From NCBI GenBank assembly GCA_964352905.1, contig CAYGTS010000012.1:1-31303 (forward strand): a stretch of DNA of 31,303 nt. Reading direction: 5' to 3'. Below the pieces are notes generated by a model. That model did not search any database and had not been told where the DNA came from. It saw nothing but the letters and a program-made list of their open reading frames with translations. The position numbers and the translations under genes are program-made. Shown here one piece after another: positions 22,302 through 31,005 of this stretch. Position 1 is the first letter of the stretch. Each line of letters begins with the position of its first letter. Origin of the DNA: CAYGTS01 sp964352905 (GTDB taxonomy: Bacteria; Pseudomonadota; Gammaproteobacteria; JAHCLG01).

Positions 22302-24551
22302 ATGAATAAAATAATACGAAGACTCTCTTACCTAACAACAAGTTTGGCATTACTATTTTATTGGCAAGCAAGTTACGCAGAAGATGTTTTAAAGATTTTT
22401 TCACCCAAACCGGTTGTTGATGGTACGGATAAGTCAATTGTATTATTGGGGCAATTGTTTGGTACGGTCGATGGTGTTCTTCATGGCTATGGTACCCAAA
22501 TCATGGGTGTTATGTTTGGGGTTTTTAACTCAGCAGTGATTGGTGTTGGTGGTATCATTATTTTTTATACGCTGGTTGTTTCAACCTTAAATACGGCGCA
22601 TGAAGGTGAATATCTTGGTAAAAAGTGGAGTTCAATGTGGATTCCGATCCGCTCTACAATGGGGGTTGCATTATTAATTCCCAAAGCTTCTGGTTATTCA
22701 ATGATTCAAATTTTCGTCATGTGGGTGGTGGTGCAAGGTGTTGGCGCGGCTGATACTTTATGGAAAACAACCTTTGATTATATTAAATCAACTGGGACCA
22801 TCATGCCGACTAAGATTTCAGCTTCAGATATTGCTTCTATTGTTGACAGCTCCGCCAATATCTTAAAAATGCAAATATGTTTACAGGCGGTTAATAAAAA
22901 TTACAAAGCCAATAAAGGCGTTGATCTTAATCTTAGGCCTAAATTGGTCTTTGATAAAAGTAGTGATGTATACACGGTTCATTTTCCTTCTAACGAACAA
23001 ATCGTTGGTACTGGGCTTCAAAGTGATATGTGTGGCTTTATCACTTTTAACAAGAATTCAGATGATACTGTTAATACCGCTTTGGTTAGCGCTGTTCAGC
23101 AAATGTTATTAGATCAAGAGCCTTATGCAAAGGTGCTGATCCAACAAGACCAATTGAATGACACAACTCGGGCGGTGACCAATATTAAAAATGCTGCATT
23201 AGACTATATTGGTATTCTTGATCCTGCTATTCATCGTGCTAACTCTTACATCGATGAAGCTTACAATAAAATGTATAAGGGCGTATTCAGTGATGGGTGG
23301 ATAACAGCAGGTCGTTATTACCAAACATTGGCGGGTTTAAACAAGGATCGAGCCAGTATTGCGCAAAATACATTAACGGTTAATTTCCCTGACAGTATAT
23401 CAACCTACACTTTTGGATTTTCGAGAGCCGTTTGGACTAGCGGGGTTGAGGATCCTATGAAGTGGATCACTAAGAAGATTATTGGCCAGGCTAAAAATGA
23501 GCTTAAAGCGGGCCCGAGTACGAATGTAAGCATTACCGGCAAGCTCCCAAGGGTAAGTGGTATGGGTGATACCATTGATAAAATTATTAATGTGTTCACT
23601 GGTGATCTCATCGGTATGTCTAAAGCTTACTGGGAACAAGGTTTTGGTAAAAAAAATGTTGACCCCGTTGTTGGTCTTGTAAGTTTGGGTAATCGCTTGT
23701 TGCGTATGGTTTCTAACGTATGGTTAGCGATTGCGGGCATTATTTTTGTTGCAACGTTTGTGACTTCATTATTACCCTGTACCAAAGCATTTGCCACAGC
23801 AATTAACGCAACCTTACTTTGGATTATCCCGTTGATGACAATGTTGCTAGGATTGTTGTTTACCGCAGGAGCCGTGCTGGCTTTTTACGTGCCGTTAATA
23901 CCGTATATTATTTTCCTATTTGGTGCTATTGGCTGGTTTATGGGGGTGATTGAATCCATGATAGCCGCACCGCTAGTAGCGCTTGGTGTTACGCACCCAG
24001 AAGGTCATGAGGCTTATGGTCGTGCAGAGCCTGCTATCATGCTTATTGTTAACATCTTTCTAAGGCCTAGTTTAATGATCATTGGCTTTATTGTTGGCAT
24101 TTTATTATCGTATGTTGGTACAAAACTTTTGAATATTGGTTTTGGGCCAGCGGTGGCAGAAATGACGAATGCCGGTGGTAATGCTTGGAGTGATGGTTAT
24201 AAGGCACTGGCTATTATCCTAATTTATACACTGCTGGTAACGTTGATTTTGAATAAGGCTTTTAGCTTAATTACCGAAGTGCCTAATAAGGTGCTGCGTT
24301 GGATCGGTGGTAGTGAACAGTTGGGTGATTCTAGCGCACCGCTTGATGAAATTAAAGGTGGCGTTTCAGGGGTTGCGAGTAAGTATGGCAGCACTGTATC
24401 TGAGATGAGTGGTGAAACAGCTAAAGGTGCGATGGATGCGGGTACTAGCGCTGGCCAATCCTGGTGGAAGGGTAAAGATACAAGCGGCTCTGGTGGCGGT
24501 CTTTCAGTAACTACAGGTGATGCTGGTAGTGTGGCTGCTCTTGGGGGATGA
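22302..24551 (+). CDS. dotA: Dot/Icm type IVB secretion protein DotA
   Basis: DotA is a polytopic inner-membrane protein (DotA/TraY family) essential for Dot/Icm transport. The start at 22302 (ATG) gives a signal-like N-terminus ending near SYA; a GTG nine bases upstream is less likely. Two membrane segments follow (FGVFNSAVIGVGGIIIFYTL and MIQIFVMWVVVQGVG), then a periplasmic domain of about 270 residues with a few Cys. A C-terminal cluster of about five further membrane segments includes the hallmark GWFMGVIESMIAAPLVALGVTHPEG. The tail is rich in Gly and Ser. At 749 residues it is shorter than Legionella pneumophila DotA (about 1050). Confidence 0.95.
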   Translation: MNKIIRRLSYLTTSLALLFYWQASYAEDVLKIFSPKPVVDGTDKSIVLLGQLFGTVDGVLHGYGTQIMGVMFGVFNSAVIGVGGIIIFYTLVVSTLNTAHEGEYLGKKWSSMWIPIRSTMGVALLIPKASGYSMIQIFVMWVVVQGVGAADTLWKTTFDYIKSTGTIMPTKISASDIASIVDSSANILKMQICLQAVNKNYKANKGVDLNLRPKLVFDKSSDVYTVHFPSNEQIVGTGLQSDMCGFITFNKNSDDTVNTALVSAVQQMLLDQEPYAKVLIQQDQLNDTTRAVTNIKNAALDYIGILDPAIHRANSYIDEAYNKMYKGVFSDGWITAGRYYQTLAGLNKDRASIAQNTLTVNFPDSISTYTFGFSRAVWTSGVEDPMKWITKKIIGQAKNELKAGPSTNVSITGKLPRVSGMGDTIDKIINVFTGDLIGMSKAYWEQGFGKKNVDPVVGLVSLGNRLLRMVSNVWLAIAGIIFVATFVTSLLPCTKAFATAINATLLWIIPLMTMLLGLLFTAGAVLAFYVPLIPYIIFLFGAIGWFMGVIESMIAAPLVALGVTHPEGHEAYGRAEPAIMLIVNIFLRPSLMIIGFIVGILLSYVGTKLLNIGFGPAVAEMTNAGGNAWSDGYKALAIILIYTLLVTLILNKAFSLITEVPNKVLRWIGGSEQLGDSSAPLDEIKGGVSGVASKYGSTVSEMSGETAKGAMDAGTSAGQSWWKGKDTSGSGGGLSVTTGDAGSVAALGG

Positions 24552-24555
24552 GCAT

Positions 24556-24577
24556 AAGCGCTGGGGCGCCCACGCTT
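24556..24577 (+). terminator. Possible terminator hairpin after dotA
   Basis: Five bases after the dotA stop, AAGCG and TGGG (with a one-base bulge) can pair with CCCA and CGCTT around a 3-base loop. The stem is strong but the following bases (GTTAGC) are not a T run, so rho-independent termination is uncertain. Confidence 0.4.
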
Positions 24578-24593
24578 GTTAGCAAAAATAATT

Positions 24594-24620
24594 GTTCCTG
24601 GCTACAGGGTGAATAGCTAC
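24594..24620 (+). repeat. Family A right-end remnant
   Basis: This begins GTTCCTGGCTACAGG and ends at GAATAGCTAC, matching the last bases of the full copy that follows. Together with the next bases it forms a 26-bp exact direct repeat (24602-24627 and 24789-24814) around the neighbouring element. Confidence 0.75.
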
Positions 24621-24627
24621 CCCATTT

Positions 24628-24807
24628 GTAACTATTCAGTAAACTTAACTGTGAATTTGCCAAGAACGTTCAGATTTGGTGATAAAAACAGCGAAAATAT
24701 TTTTGAGAAAGCGCAGTTTATATGTGAATAAATGAGCATTTCGATAAAAGATTTTCGCTGTTTTTAGCCCAAATATGGGCGTTCCCATCTACAGGGTGAA
24801 TAGCTAC
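24628..24807 (+). mobile_element. Family A element, full-length copy
   Basis: This 180-bp copy runs from GTAACTATTCAG to GAATAGCTAC. The internal arms AAAAACAGCGAAAAT (24684-24698) and ATTTTCGCTGTTTTT (24751-24765) are perfect inverted repeats. CCCATTT precedes (24621-24627) and follows (24808-24814) the element, consistent with a target duplication, though the neighbouring remnant makes another origin possible. Confidence 0.75.
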
Positions 24808-24901
24808 CCCATTTTTTTATAAAAGGTCATTCAACCGCACCTTAGCAAATGAACCGGGTGCGTCTTGAAAGGTGAACGATATAGGCCAACTAAGATTCAG
24901 A

Positions 24902-24981
24902 GTATCTGCTCACCCCCTTTAGCTTTATATTGACCAGAACGTTCTTGGTAACTTCACCTTCAAATTTGCTGAATAAGTTAC
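24902..24981 (-). repeat. Family A-type mini-element
   Basis: Read on the minus strand it begins GTAACTTATTCAGCAAATTT, shares AAGAACGTTC with family A, and ends GGGGTGAGCAGATAC. It is 80 bp long with no matching flanks. A run of eight T follows on the plus strand, just before the mdcH stop codon. Confidence 0.7.
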
Positions 24982-24999
24982 GATTTTTTTTGCCAATTT

Positions 25000-25923
25000 T
25001 TATGTGAATTTTTGTGCGGTGTTCTTTAATCCATCTAGCGTGGAAAAATCTTCTGAGCAATATGCAATCAACGACGGATTGACTTCTAAAAACATTTTTT
25101 GTAATGAAGCATCAGGCCCTAGTTCGATTGCACACGGATAACCAAGTTCATGCGCTATGGCCATTGTGCGGCCCCACTCCAGTGTTTGACATAATTCATT
25201 TGCTAACAATGGGAGTAGGGTCGTGGTGTCATGTACTACTTCACTTTGTAGTGCATTCAAAATAGGAAATGTGAGTGTGCGCTTGGAAAAGTTCTGTTGT
25301 AGAAATTTCAAGAACGGTTCGCGTGCCGAATTTAGTAATGGTGTGTGTGACGGCAAATGTATTCGTAAAGATTTTGCTGTTTTAACTCCTAGTTGCAATG
25401 CAGAATCAATCAATAGAGTTAAATCTTTTTCAAACCCACCGATGATGTAATGATCATCAGCGTTAATGATCGCGAGATAGCACTGATGTTTTTTTGCTAG
25501 TTGCTGTGCGGTGGATAAATTCAAATTTCCTTTTAGTGCAATCAATCCAGATGATTCATTTGTTATTAGTGTTGCTGCATCATGCATCAGTTTTGCGCGC
25601 TGTTGCACCAATAAAATAATGTCTGCTAATTCCAAATTCGCACTGGCACAAAGCGCAGTGATTTCACCCAGACTATATCCAGCCAACAATACATTTTGCA
25701 AATTTAATTCACGAAATAATCCAACTTCTAAAACCGTAATTAATACTTGGGACGAAATCTCGTCATTACAAGCTGTTTCAACACAGGCGTCATCGAACAA
25801 ATCTAAATTTAATTTTTCTCCGGCCTGCACTAACCAATCATGACCCGTACTAGTGGTTTTTAATAAGCGATACATTTTTGCGTGTTGCAAACCTTGGCCA
25901 GCAAAAGTAATTAATAGTGGCAT
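25000..25923 (-). CDS. mdcH: Malonate decarboxylase malonyl-CoA:ACP transacylase MdcH
   Basis: MdcH loads malonyl groups from malonyl-CoA onto the malonate decarboxylase carrier protein, priming the cycle. The 307-residue protein is FabD-like, with FAGQG (7-11), the nucleophile elbow GYSLGE with Ser84 and a later SHTPLL His region. It is the last gene of the cluster. Its ATG lies inside the 3' end of mdcB (13-bp overlap), so translation is probably coupled. FabD-like proteins also act in fatty-acid synthesis; the cluster context makes MdcH the better call. Confidence 0.92.
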   Translation of the reverse strand: MPLLITFAGQGLQHAKMYRLLKTTSTGHDWLVQAGEKLNLDLFDDACVETACNDEISSQVLITVLEVGLFRELNLQNVLLAGYSLGEITALCASANLELADIILLVQQRAKLMHDAATLITNESSGLIALKGNLNLSTAQQLAKKHQCYLAIINADDHYIIGGFEKDLTLLIDSALQLGVKTAKSLRIHLPSHTPLLNSAREPFLKFLQQNFSKRTLTFPILNALQSEVVHDTTTLLPLLANELCQTLEWGRTMAIAHELGYPCAIELGPDASLQKMFLEVNPSLIAYCSEDFSTLDGLKNTAQKFT

Positions 25924-26801
25924 CGTAATTTCTCGTTAAAAAGTTGACTGATAAAAAGTAGCGTTGCAATTAAATCACCAACACCACCTGGGCTTAAATT
26001 CTGTTGCGAAAATTCTTGATGCACCTGCAATGCAAGATCCGTGCGCTGCTGCAAATTTTCAAGCGCGAGAAGCTCTTCTGCTTTTTTTCTCGCAAAGCGC
26101 ATACCGCGTTCACCACAGCGATACAAAACATTAGTGTCATCTATTTGACGTAAGAAATAAGCATAAGCGTATAGACCGCTTTGATTTAGACAATTTGTTA
26201 CTTCAAATAGCGAGAGAAACTGTTCGAGTGCAGAAAAGATCACGGGATAGCCCTGTTGTGCCATTTCCTTTGCGCCAATGATCTGAAATTGTTGCTTTAC
26301 TTGTTGGCCATGACTGGAATGAGGTGTGTGATGATCACTCAATAGGATAAGCCAATCTTGCAGAAATTGTTGTTGTAATAGATGGCTGTTGAATTCGCGT
26401 TTGGATTGAAGCAAGCGCGCGGCAGATATACTCATCAAGCCTAAAGAAAAAATTGCGCCGCGATGCGTGTTGATTCCTCGAGTGGCGACTAACATGCGTG
26501 CTTCACTGTGCATCGCAAATTTCTTTAGTTCGTTAAATGAAACTTGAGCACTATCCATCAGTACTAACTGATAAAAATAATGCCGTAGAGAAAATAGGCT
26601 GCGTAAAAAAGTTTCGCCATTCATATCGCGATGTGCGCCGCAATCAACGAAACTGACTAAGCCAGGTTTAGGAAATATTTTAACTTCCATATACAATGCA
26701 CGTACCGCCAAGCGTGCTAGTTGGCGCGCAAGTTTTTTAGGTTTATGGGCAAAGTGTGGGATAGCTTGCATAGAGTTCTGTTCGCTTGTATAAAGAAACA
26801 T
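25911..26801 (-). CDS. mdcB: Triphosphoribosyl-dephospho-CoA synthase MdcB
   Basis: MdcB makes the precursor of the carrier-protein prosthetic group from ATP and dephospho-CoA. The 296-residue product shows ALYMEVKIFPKPGLVSFVDCGAHRDM, the family signature, then ARMLVATRGINTHRGAIFSLGLM and the C-terminal SPGGVGDLIATLLFI. The start is uncertain: the ATG at 26801 overlaps mdcG by 59 bp, and a second ATG at 26771 gives 286 residues; neither has a strong ribosome-binding site. In the well-studied mdc clusters mdcB lies near mdcA; here it lies after mdcG. Confidence 0.93.
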   Translation of the reverse strand: MFLYTSEQNSMQAIPHFAHKPKKLARQLARLAVRALYMEVKIFPKPGLVSFVDCGAHRDMNGETFLRSLFSLRHYFYQLVLMDSAQVSFNELKKFAMHSEARMLVATRGINTHRGAIFSLGLMSISAARLLQSKREFNSHLLQQQFLQDWLILLSDHHTPHSSHGQQVKQQFQIIGAKEMAQQGYPVIFSALEQFLSLFEVTNCLNQSGLYAYAYFLRQIDDTNVLYRCGERGMRFARKKAEELLALENLQQRTDLALQVHQEFSQQNLSPGGVGDLIATLLFISQLFNEKLRCHY

Positions 26802-27366
26802 CGTTCACTGTTTTAACCAAAAATTCACTTGGCGTTGGATTTAATAATTCACCGATGGCAATTTCACCTAAACCTGGAAAACGAATTTCGCCATCGATTT
26901 TCTTTTTGGTGGCTAAGACTAATTGCTCGCACAGATTTTTTAATTCTAGTAGTGATAAGTCGGTATACTCGATTAATAGATCGAGATCAGATTTTGCAGT
27001 GACATAGGGTTGATCAGATAAATATTGCCACAAATGTGAGCCGTAGATTCGGATCGATTTTAGATTCTGAATATTGTTCACCTCAAAGGCATGATTTGCT
27101 GCGATTTGTTGCAGTGTGGGCAAAGCAGTTTCCGCTAGTACATGTTTTTGATCTACTTTTAGCGAAACTCTTTGCTTTCTGCCATTCACCAAAATAACTA
27201 ACGCTAATTGCAATTCAGCTGTCGTTTGGCGTGGATAAATTGCTGGAAGATTTTGTTCGAACCAATTTAAAACTTTATCACGTTGTGAAGTTGTAGTGGT
27301 GAGCAAAAATTTAATTTCGGAAATTGATTCGGGGCGGAGATAAATTAGTTGGTGGCGTTGAGGCAT
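26743..27366 (-). CDS. mdcG: Malonate decarboxylase holo-ACP synthase MdcG
   Basis: MdcG (phosphoribosyl-dephospho-CoA transferase) attaches the MdcB product to the carrier-protein serine. The 207-residue protein carries a nucleotidyltransferase-type core: YGSHLWQ (108-114) and SDLDLL (126-131) with Asp127 and Asp129 as likely metal ligands. The C-terminal GEIAIGELLNPTPSEFLVKT matches the family. It lies about 40 bp after mdcE, with GAGAG upstream of the ATG, and overlaps mdcB. Confidence 0.93.
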   Translation of the reverse strand: MPQRHQLIYLRPESISEIKFLLTTTTSQRDKVLNWFEQNLPAIYPRQTTAELQLALVILVNGRKQRVSLKVDQKHVLAETALPTLQQIAANHAFEVNNIQNLKSIRIYGSHLWQYLSDQPYVTAKSDLDLLIEYTDLSLLELKNLCEQLVLATKKKIDGEIRFPGLGEIAIGELLNPTPSEFLVKTVNDVSLYKRTELYASYPTLCP

Positions 27367-27407
27367 TGACTACTCTCACATTTCAGTGGTTTACTGGGTT
27401 AGCGATG

Positions 27408-28112
27408 TTAAATATTGGCTAAAACTTTTTCAAAGACGGGGTAGGCGAGTTTGCGACCGCCGCGTTCGAAACCTAATTTTGCGCGATCATCTGTGGCGGA
27501 TTGATCGGCGTGTTTGATTAACGCTTTTGCCAAGTCGCTTAATGGTACTATGTCGTGAATGCCCCCGAGTTTTTGAAAGTTTTCAATACCTGGCGCAAAT
27601 ACCGGTGAGGTTTTGCTCAAGGCTTGCAGTTTTTCCAAGCTGATCTTAGTCACTTTCGACATACCTTCTAACCACATCACGGCAATTTTTGCTTCTGGTA
27701 AGGCGAGAATGGCATCGGCCATCAGACCATAGGCGATAAAGCCACCACCAATGGCTTCATTGCAGACCAGAGAAATTAATTTATTACCTTGCAGACGTAG
27801 ACATTCAAGTGTGGCTAATAGATGCGAAAAATATTGATGCATTCCCAGCCATTCATCACGCATTGTGAGTGCTTGTCCTGCAACATCGACTAATAAAAAA
27901 ATCGGATCAGGTGATGAACTGTCTAAAATTTCAATTAATTTTTCTGACATCAGCAAACTTTGTTCAACGCCAAGGAAGGTTACTTCTTGCACGCCGACGA
28001 TATGAAAACGTTGTTGATCAATTTTTCCTTCGCCTGCTATCACACTTGCTTGTTCTGTAATTTTAAAATTCTGACCAAAGGCTGCTTGCAATACATCCGT
28101 TATTTTAGCCAT
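27408..28112 (-). CDS. mdcE: Malonate decarboxylase gamma subunit MdcE
   Basis: MdcE with MdcD forms the decarboxylase that releases CO2 from malonyl-S-ACP to give acetyl-S-ACP. The 234-residue protein has a crotonase-like carboxyltransferase fold, seen in FLLVDVAGQALTMRDEWLGMHQYF and SLVCNEAIGGGFIAYGLMADAILALPEAKIAVMWLEGMSKVT. An AAAGGAGT ribosome-binding site is well placed before the ATG, which starts four bases after the fusion gene's stop. Confidence 0.94.
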   Translation of the reverse strand: MAKITDVLQAAFGQNFKITEQASVIAGEGKIDQQRFHIVGVQEVTFLGVEQSLLMSEKLIEILDSSSPDPIFLLVDVAGQALTMRDEWLGMHQYFSHLLATLECLRLQGNKLISLVCNEAIGGGFIAYGLMADAILALPEAKIAVMWLEGMSKVTKISLEKLQALSKTSPVFAPGIENFQKLGGIHDIVPLSDLAKALIKHADQSATDDRAKLGFERGGRKLAYPVFEKVLANI

Positions 28113-28115
28113 GAG

Positions 28116-29303
28116 TTACTCCTTTGTCTTAATCGTGTTGGCAAATTTTAAAAATGTCTCTTTATTCGCATCAAACAAATTAGTGGAAAGTTCAGGATGC
28201 AATTTGTGCAGGTAGGTTCCTTCTTCACTAAAACCGGTGGTTGTATTGAAACGATTTTTCAACGCTTGATGCTGTTGTTTTAGTTGTGCCGTGCTGAGCG
28301 GAACCGGTTTGTCGATCAATGTTTTTATCGCTGCCTGAATATCGGGCACATCAAAACCCACAAATTGTTGTGCAACGTTTTGCAAATAACGTGTTTTGCC
28401 GCCATAAACGCGCCACATCAAAGGGCGATCTTGCGCATCAAATGCTTCAACACCTTTTACAGCTTCGATTACTTCAGCACCCGAAACACCCGTGCGGGCG
28501 ACTTCATTAACGATCACATGATCTAAACAAGTGGAGGTAATTCCCATGCCACCATACGCACCATTTTTCCCACAGACGATACCAAGAGTGACCACTCCGG
28601 CTTTTCGTGCAGCAAAAATGGATCGTACAATTTCAGAGATGGAAATTTCTCCTGCATTGGCTTCATGTAGTCGTACGCCACCGCTATCGAGTAAAAATAA
28701 AACGGCCGCAACTTTCAAATTTTCTGCCGCACGAAATAGACCAGTGATTTTTGCGCCGTGAATCTCACCGACTGCACCACCCATGAAATCTTTTTGTTGC
28801 GCGGCGATCAAAATATTTTTCCCCGAAAATTTTGCTGAACCAATCACCACACCATCATCACCCTCACCAGGTAAACCCAGTGCGGCGAGATGTGGGCTAT
28901 AGAGTGGTTCAGTTAGCCATTCTTTAAATGAACCATTGTCGACTATGGCAGCAATGCGTGCACGAGCATCGAGCTCTAAATAATTTTTCCCTAGTTTGTG
29001 ATAACCCTGAAAATTTTCCAGTGCTTGTCGTAAACGTAAAGCAACGACAGCAGGCGTGCCGCCGTTATCATTCAGTGCGAAGCTAAGTCCGGTGGGTTGA
29101 TATTCTTGAACAAAATTATCGATCACTAATTTCCACGTTTCTTTGAAATGATCGACCGAAGTTTGTACTGTAAAAACAGCTTTATCTGAATCGTTAGCAG
29201 CAATAATTACTTCTAAATTGCCTGAACCGACCACACCACAAACGGCACGCTGGCCCGTTAATGACTTTCCTTTTAAAGTATACTCAAATGTGAATTTTTC
29301 CAT
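28116..29303 (-). CDS. Fused malonate decarboxylase carrier protein and beta subunit (MdcC-MdcD)
   Basis: This single 395-residue frame contains two proteins that are separate in known systems. Residues 1 to about 97 are the acyl carrier protein MdcC: TGQRAVCGVVGSGNLEV holds Ser27, matching Ser25 of Klebsiella MdcC, which carries the dephospho-CoA-derived group. From about residue 105 the beta subunit MdcD begins (YLELDARARIAAIVDNGSFKEWL). It continues through VIGSAKFSGKNILIAAQQKDFMGGAVGEIHGAKI, LLDSGGVRLHEANAGE and GKNGAYGGMGITSTCLDH. The linker is short (about 8 residues) with no stop or start codon. The product should both carry and decarboxylate malonyl groups together with MdcE. AAGGGG precedes the ATG. 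Confidence 0.92.
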   Translation of the reverse strand: MEKFTFEYTLKGKSLTGQRAVCGVVGSGNLEVIIAANDSDKAVFTVQTSVDHFKETWKLVIDNFVQEYQPTGLSFALNDNGGTPAVVALRLRQALENFQGYHKLGKNYLELDARARIAAIVDNGSFKEWLTEPLYSPHLAALGLPGEGDDGVVIGSAKFSGKNILIAAQQKDFMGGAVGEIHGAKITGLFRAAENLKVAAVLFLLDSGGVRLHEANAGEISISEIVRSIFAARKAGVVTLGIVCGKNGAYGGMGITSTCLDHVIVNEVARTGVSGAEVIEAVKGVEAFDAQDRPLMWRVYGGKTRYLQNVAQQFVGFDVPDIQAAIKTLIDKPVPLSTAQLKQQHQALKNRFNTTTGFSEEGTYLHKLHPELSTNLFDANKETFLKFANTIKTKE

Positions 29304-29315
29304 GGCAACTGCCCC

Positions 29316-30959
29316 TTACCAGTTTCTGAATTTTTCAGGTGGTTGATATAATCCTTGTGAAATATCGACTAAATCGCGAATCGATTTCGCTGCTAATAAA
29401 TCACGAGTGGCATCCGATAATTTAATGCCTAAATCTTCTGGGCGTTGAATCACTTTGCGCTCACGCAATTCAGTTACTTTTTGCGTATCGCGTTTAACAC
29501 CAACGGGTGTGTAACCTGCGATACCTCGAATGGCTTGTTCTCGTTCAGCCATGTTTTTGCACATCAATAAATTTGCAATGCCTTCTTCGGTAACGATGTG
29601 CGTGATGTCATCGCTGTAGATCATCACGGGGGGTAGATCCGCTTTCATCGCTTTTTGTAATTCCCACGCATCTAGTTTTTCGACGAATGTTGGCTGTCCT
29701 GCACTCTGGAATGTTTCTACGGTTTGCACCACTAATTTTCTACCACGTGGCATGTTCAATCCCAACGCTTGTGCGCGTTCTTTGCCTGCTTTTATCCATG
29801 CGCGCGAACTGTGACGACGACCGGGTGCATCACAACCCATATTAGGTGCGCCACCAAAACCAGCAATACGACCGAGTGTGGCTGTAGAACTATTTCCTTC
29901 GATATCGATTTGCAAAGTTGATCCAATAAATAAATCACAGGCGTAGTGTCCGGCGAGTTGGCCAAACATGCGATTGGATCGCAGGCTGCCATCTTTACCC
30001 GTGAAAAATACATCGGGACGTGCCGCGACATAATCATTCATACCGACTTCACCGCCGACAGAATAAATCGATTGCACCCAACCATTTTCAATCGCTGGAA
30101 TTAAGGTGGGTAATGGATTCACCATCCAATGTCGCAGAATTTTTCCTTTTAGTCCAAGCTCAGTTGCAAAGGTGGGGAGAATTAATTCAATGGCACAGGT
30201 ATCAAAACCAATGCCGTGATTGAGAATATTGACCTCATACGGCGCGTAAATACCTTTGATCGCCATCATCGCCATTAGAATTTTAATTTCATTAATCAGT
30301 GCGGGATCGCGCGTGAACAAAGCGGGAATGGTTTCAGGAAGAGGAGATTGAATGATCACATCAACCCAATCACCTGGGATATCCACACGTGGTAATTGAT
30401 TGACAATCTCATTCACTTGCACGATGACGACGCCATTGCGAAAAGCAGTGGCCTCGATCAAAGTAGGCGTTTCTTCCGTGTTTGGGCCGGTATACAAATT
30501 ACCTTGTCGATCAGCTTTATCTGCCATGAGTAAACAAACGTGCGGCGTAAGATCGGTCACCAGTCGGGTGTAGAGTTCATTGTAGGTGTGAATATTACCG
30601 ATGCGAACTTTCGATTGATCCAGCATACTGGATAAACGAACCGATTGCGGTCCAGCATAGGCAAAATCGATTAACGAAGCAATCCCTTTTTCGAACACAT
30701 CTAAATGTTCTGGCAAAGCAATCGCTGATTGCAGCATGTGCAAATTGTTTATTTGCTTTGGATCAAGTTGTGTTAACACTTGTGCCAAAAACTTTGCCTG
30801 CTTCTGATTATCACCTTCAATGCACACACGATCACCGCTGTGTATCAGGCGTGATAGAACGGCAAGTGCATCAGAGTGCTTAACGAATTTTTTTTGCTGG
30901 ATATAAGCTTGAATACTGTTAAGACGAGAGCGGTACTTAGTGCGATTGTTATCCCACAT
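29316..30959 (-). CDS. mdcA: Malonate decarboxylase alpha subunit MdcA (acetyl-ACP:malonate transferase)
   Basis: MdcA swaps acetyl for malonyl on the carrier protein, so malonate enters and acetate leaves. I start at the ATG at 30959: AAGGAAG precedes it and MWDNNRTKYRSRL fits the family start. The longer frame runs back into a family B repeat. The 547-residue length is normal. Recognisable parts are QSVRLSSMLDQSKVRIGN, LLMADKADRQGNLYTGPNTEETPTLIEATAF, VGGEVGMNDYVAARPDVFFTGKDGSLRSNR and GGAPNMGCDAPGRRHSSRAWIKAG. It is the first gene of the cluster, 12 bases before the mdcC-mdcD fusion. Confidence 0.95.
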   Translation of the reverse strand: MWDNNRTKYRSRLNSIQAYIQQKKFVKHSDALAVLSRLIHSGDRVCIEGDNQKQAKFLAQVLTQLDPKQINNLHMLQSAIALPEHLDVFEKGIASLIDFAYAGPQSVRLSSMLDQSKVRIGNIHTYNELYTRLVTDLTPHVCLLMADKADRQGNLYTGPNTEETPTLIEATAFRNGVVIVQVNEIVNQLPRVDIPGDWVDVIIQSPLPETIPALFTRDPALINEIKILMAMMAIKGIYAPYEVNILNHGIGFDTCAIELILPTFATELGLKGKILRHWMVNPLPTLIPAIENGWVQSIYSVGGEVGMNDYVAARPDVFFTGKDGSLRSNRMFGQLAGHYACDLFIGSTLQIDIEGNSSTATLGRIAGFGGAPNMGCDAPGRRHSSRAWIKAGKERAQALGLNMPRGRKLVVQTVETFQSAGQPTFVEKLDAWELQKAMKADLPPVMIYSDDITHIVTEEGIANLLMCKNMAEREQAIRGIAGYTPVGVKRDTQKVTELRERKVIQRPEDLGIKLSDATRDLLAAKSIRDLVDISQGLYQPPEKFRNW

Positions 30960-31005
30960 TCCTGTCTTCCTTCCTGTTGGAGTGGCTGCGCCAGTTATCT
31001 TATGA

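Larger units (their letters stand above)
24552..24999. other. Repeat-filled convergent spacer between dotA and mdcH
   Basis: No gene is visible in this 448-bp region. It holds a hairpin directly after dotA, a family A end remnant, a complete family A element and a family A mini-element. The stretch between about 24830 and 24900 shows nothing recognisable. Confidence 0.8.
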
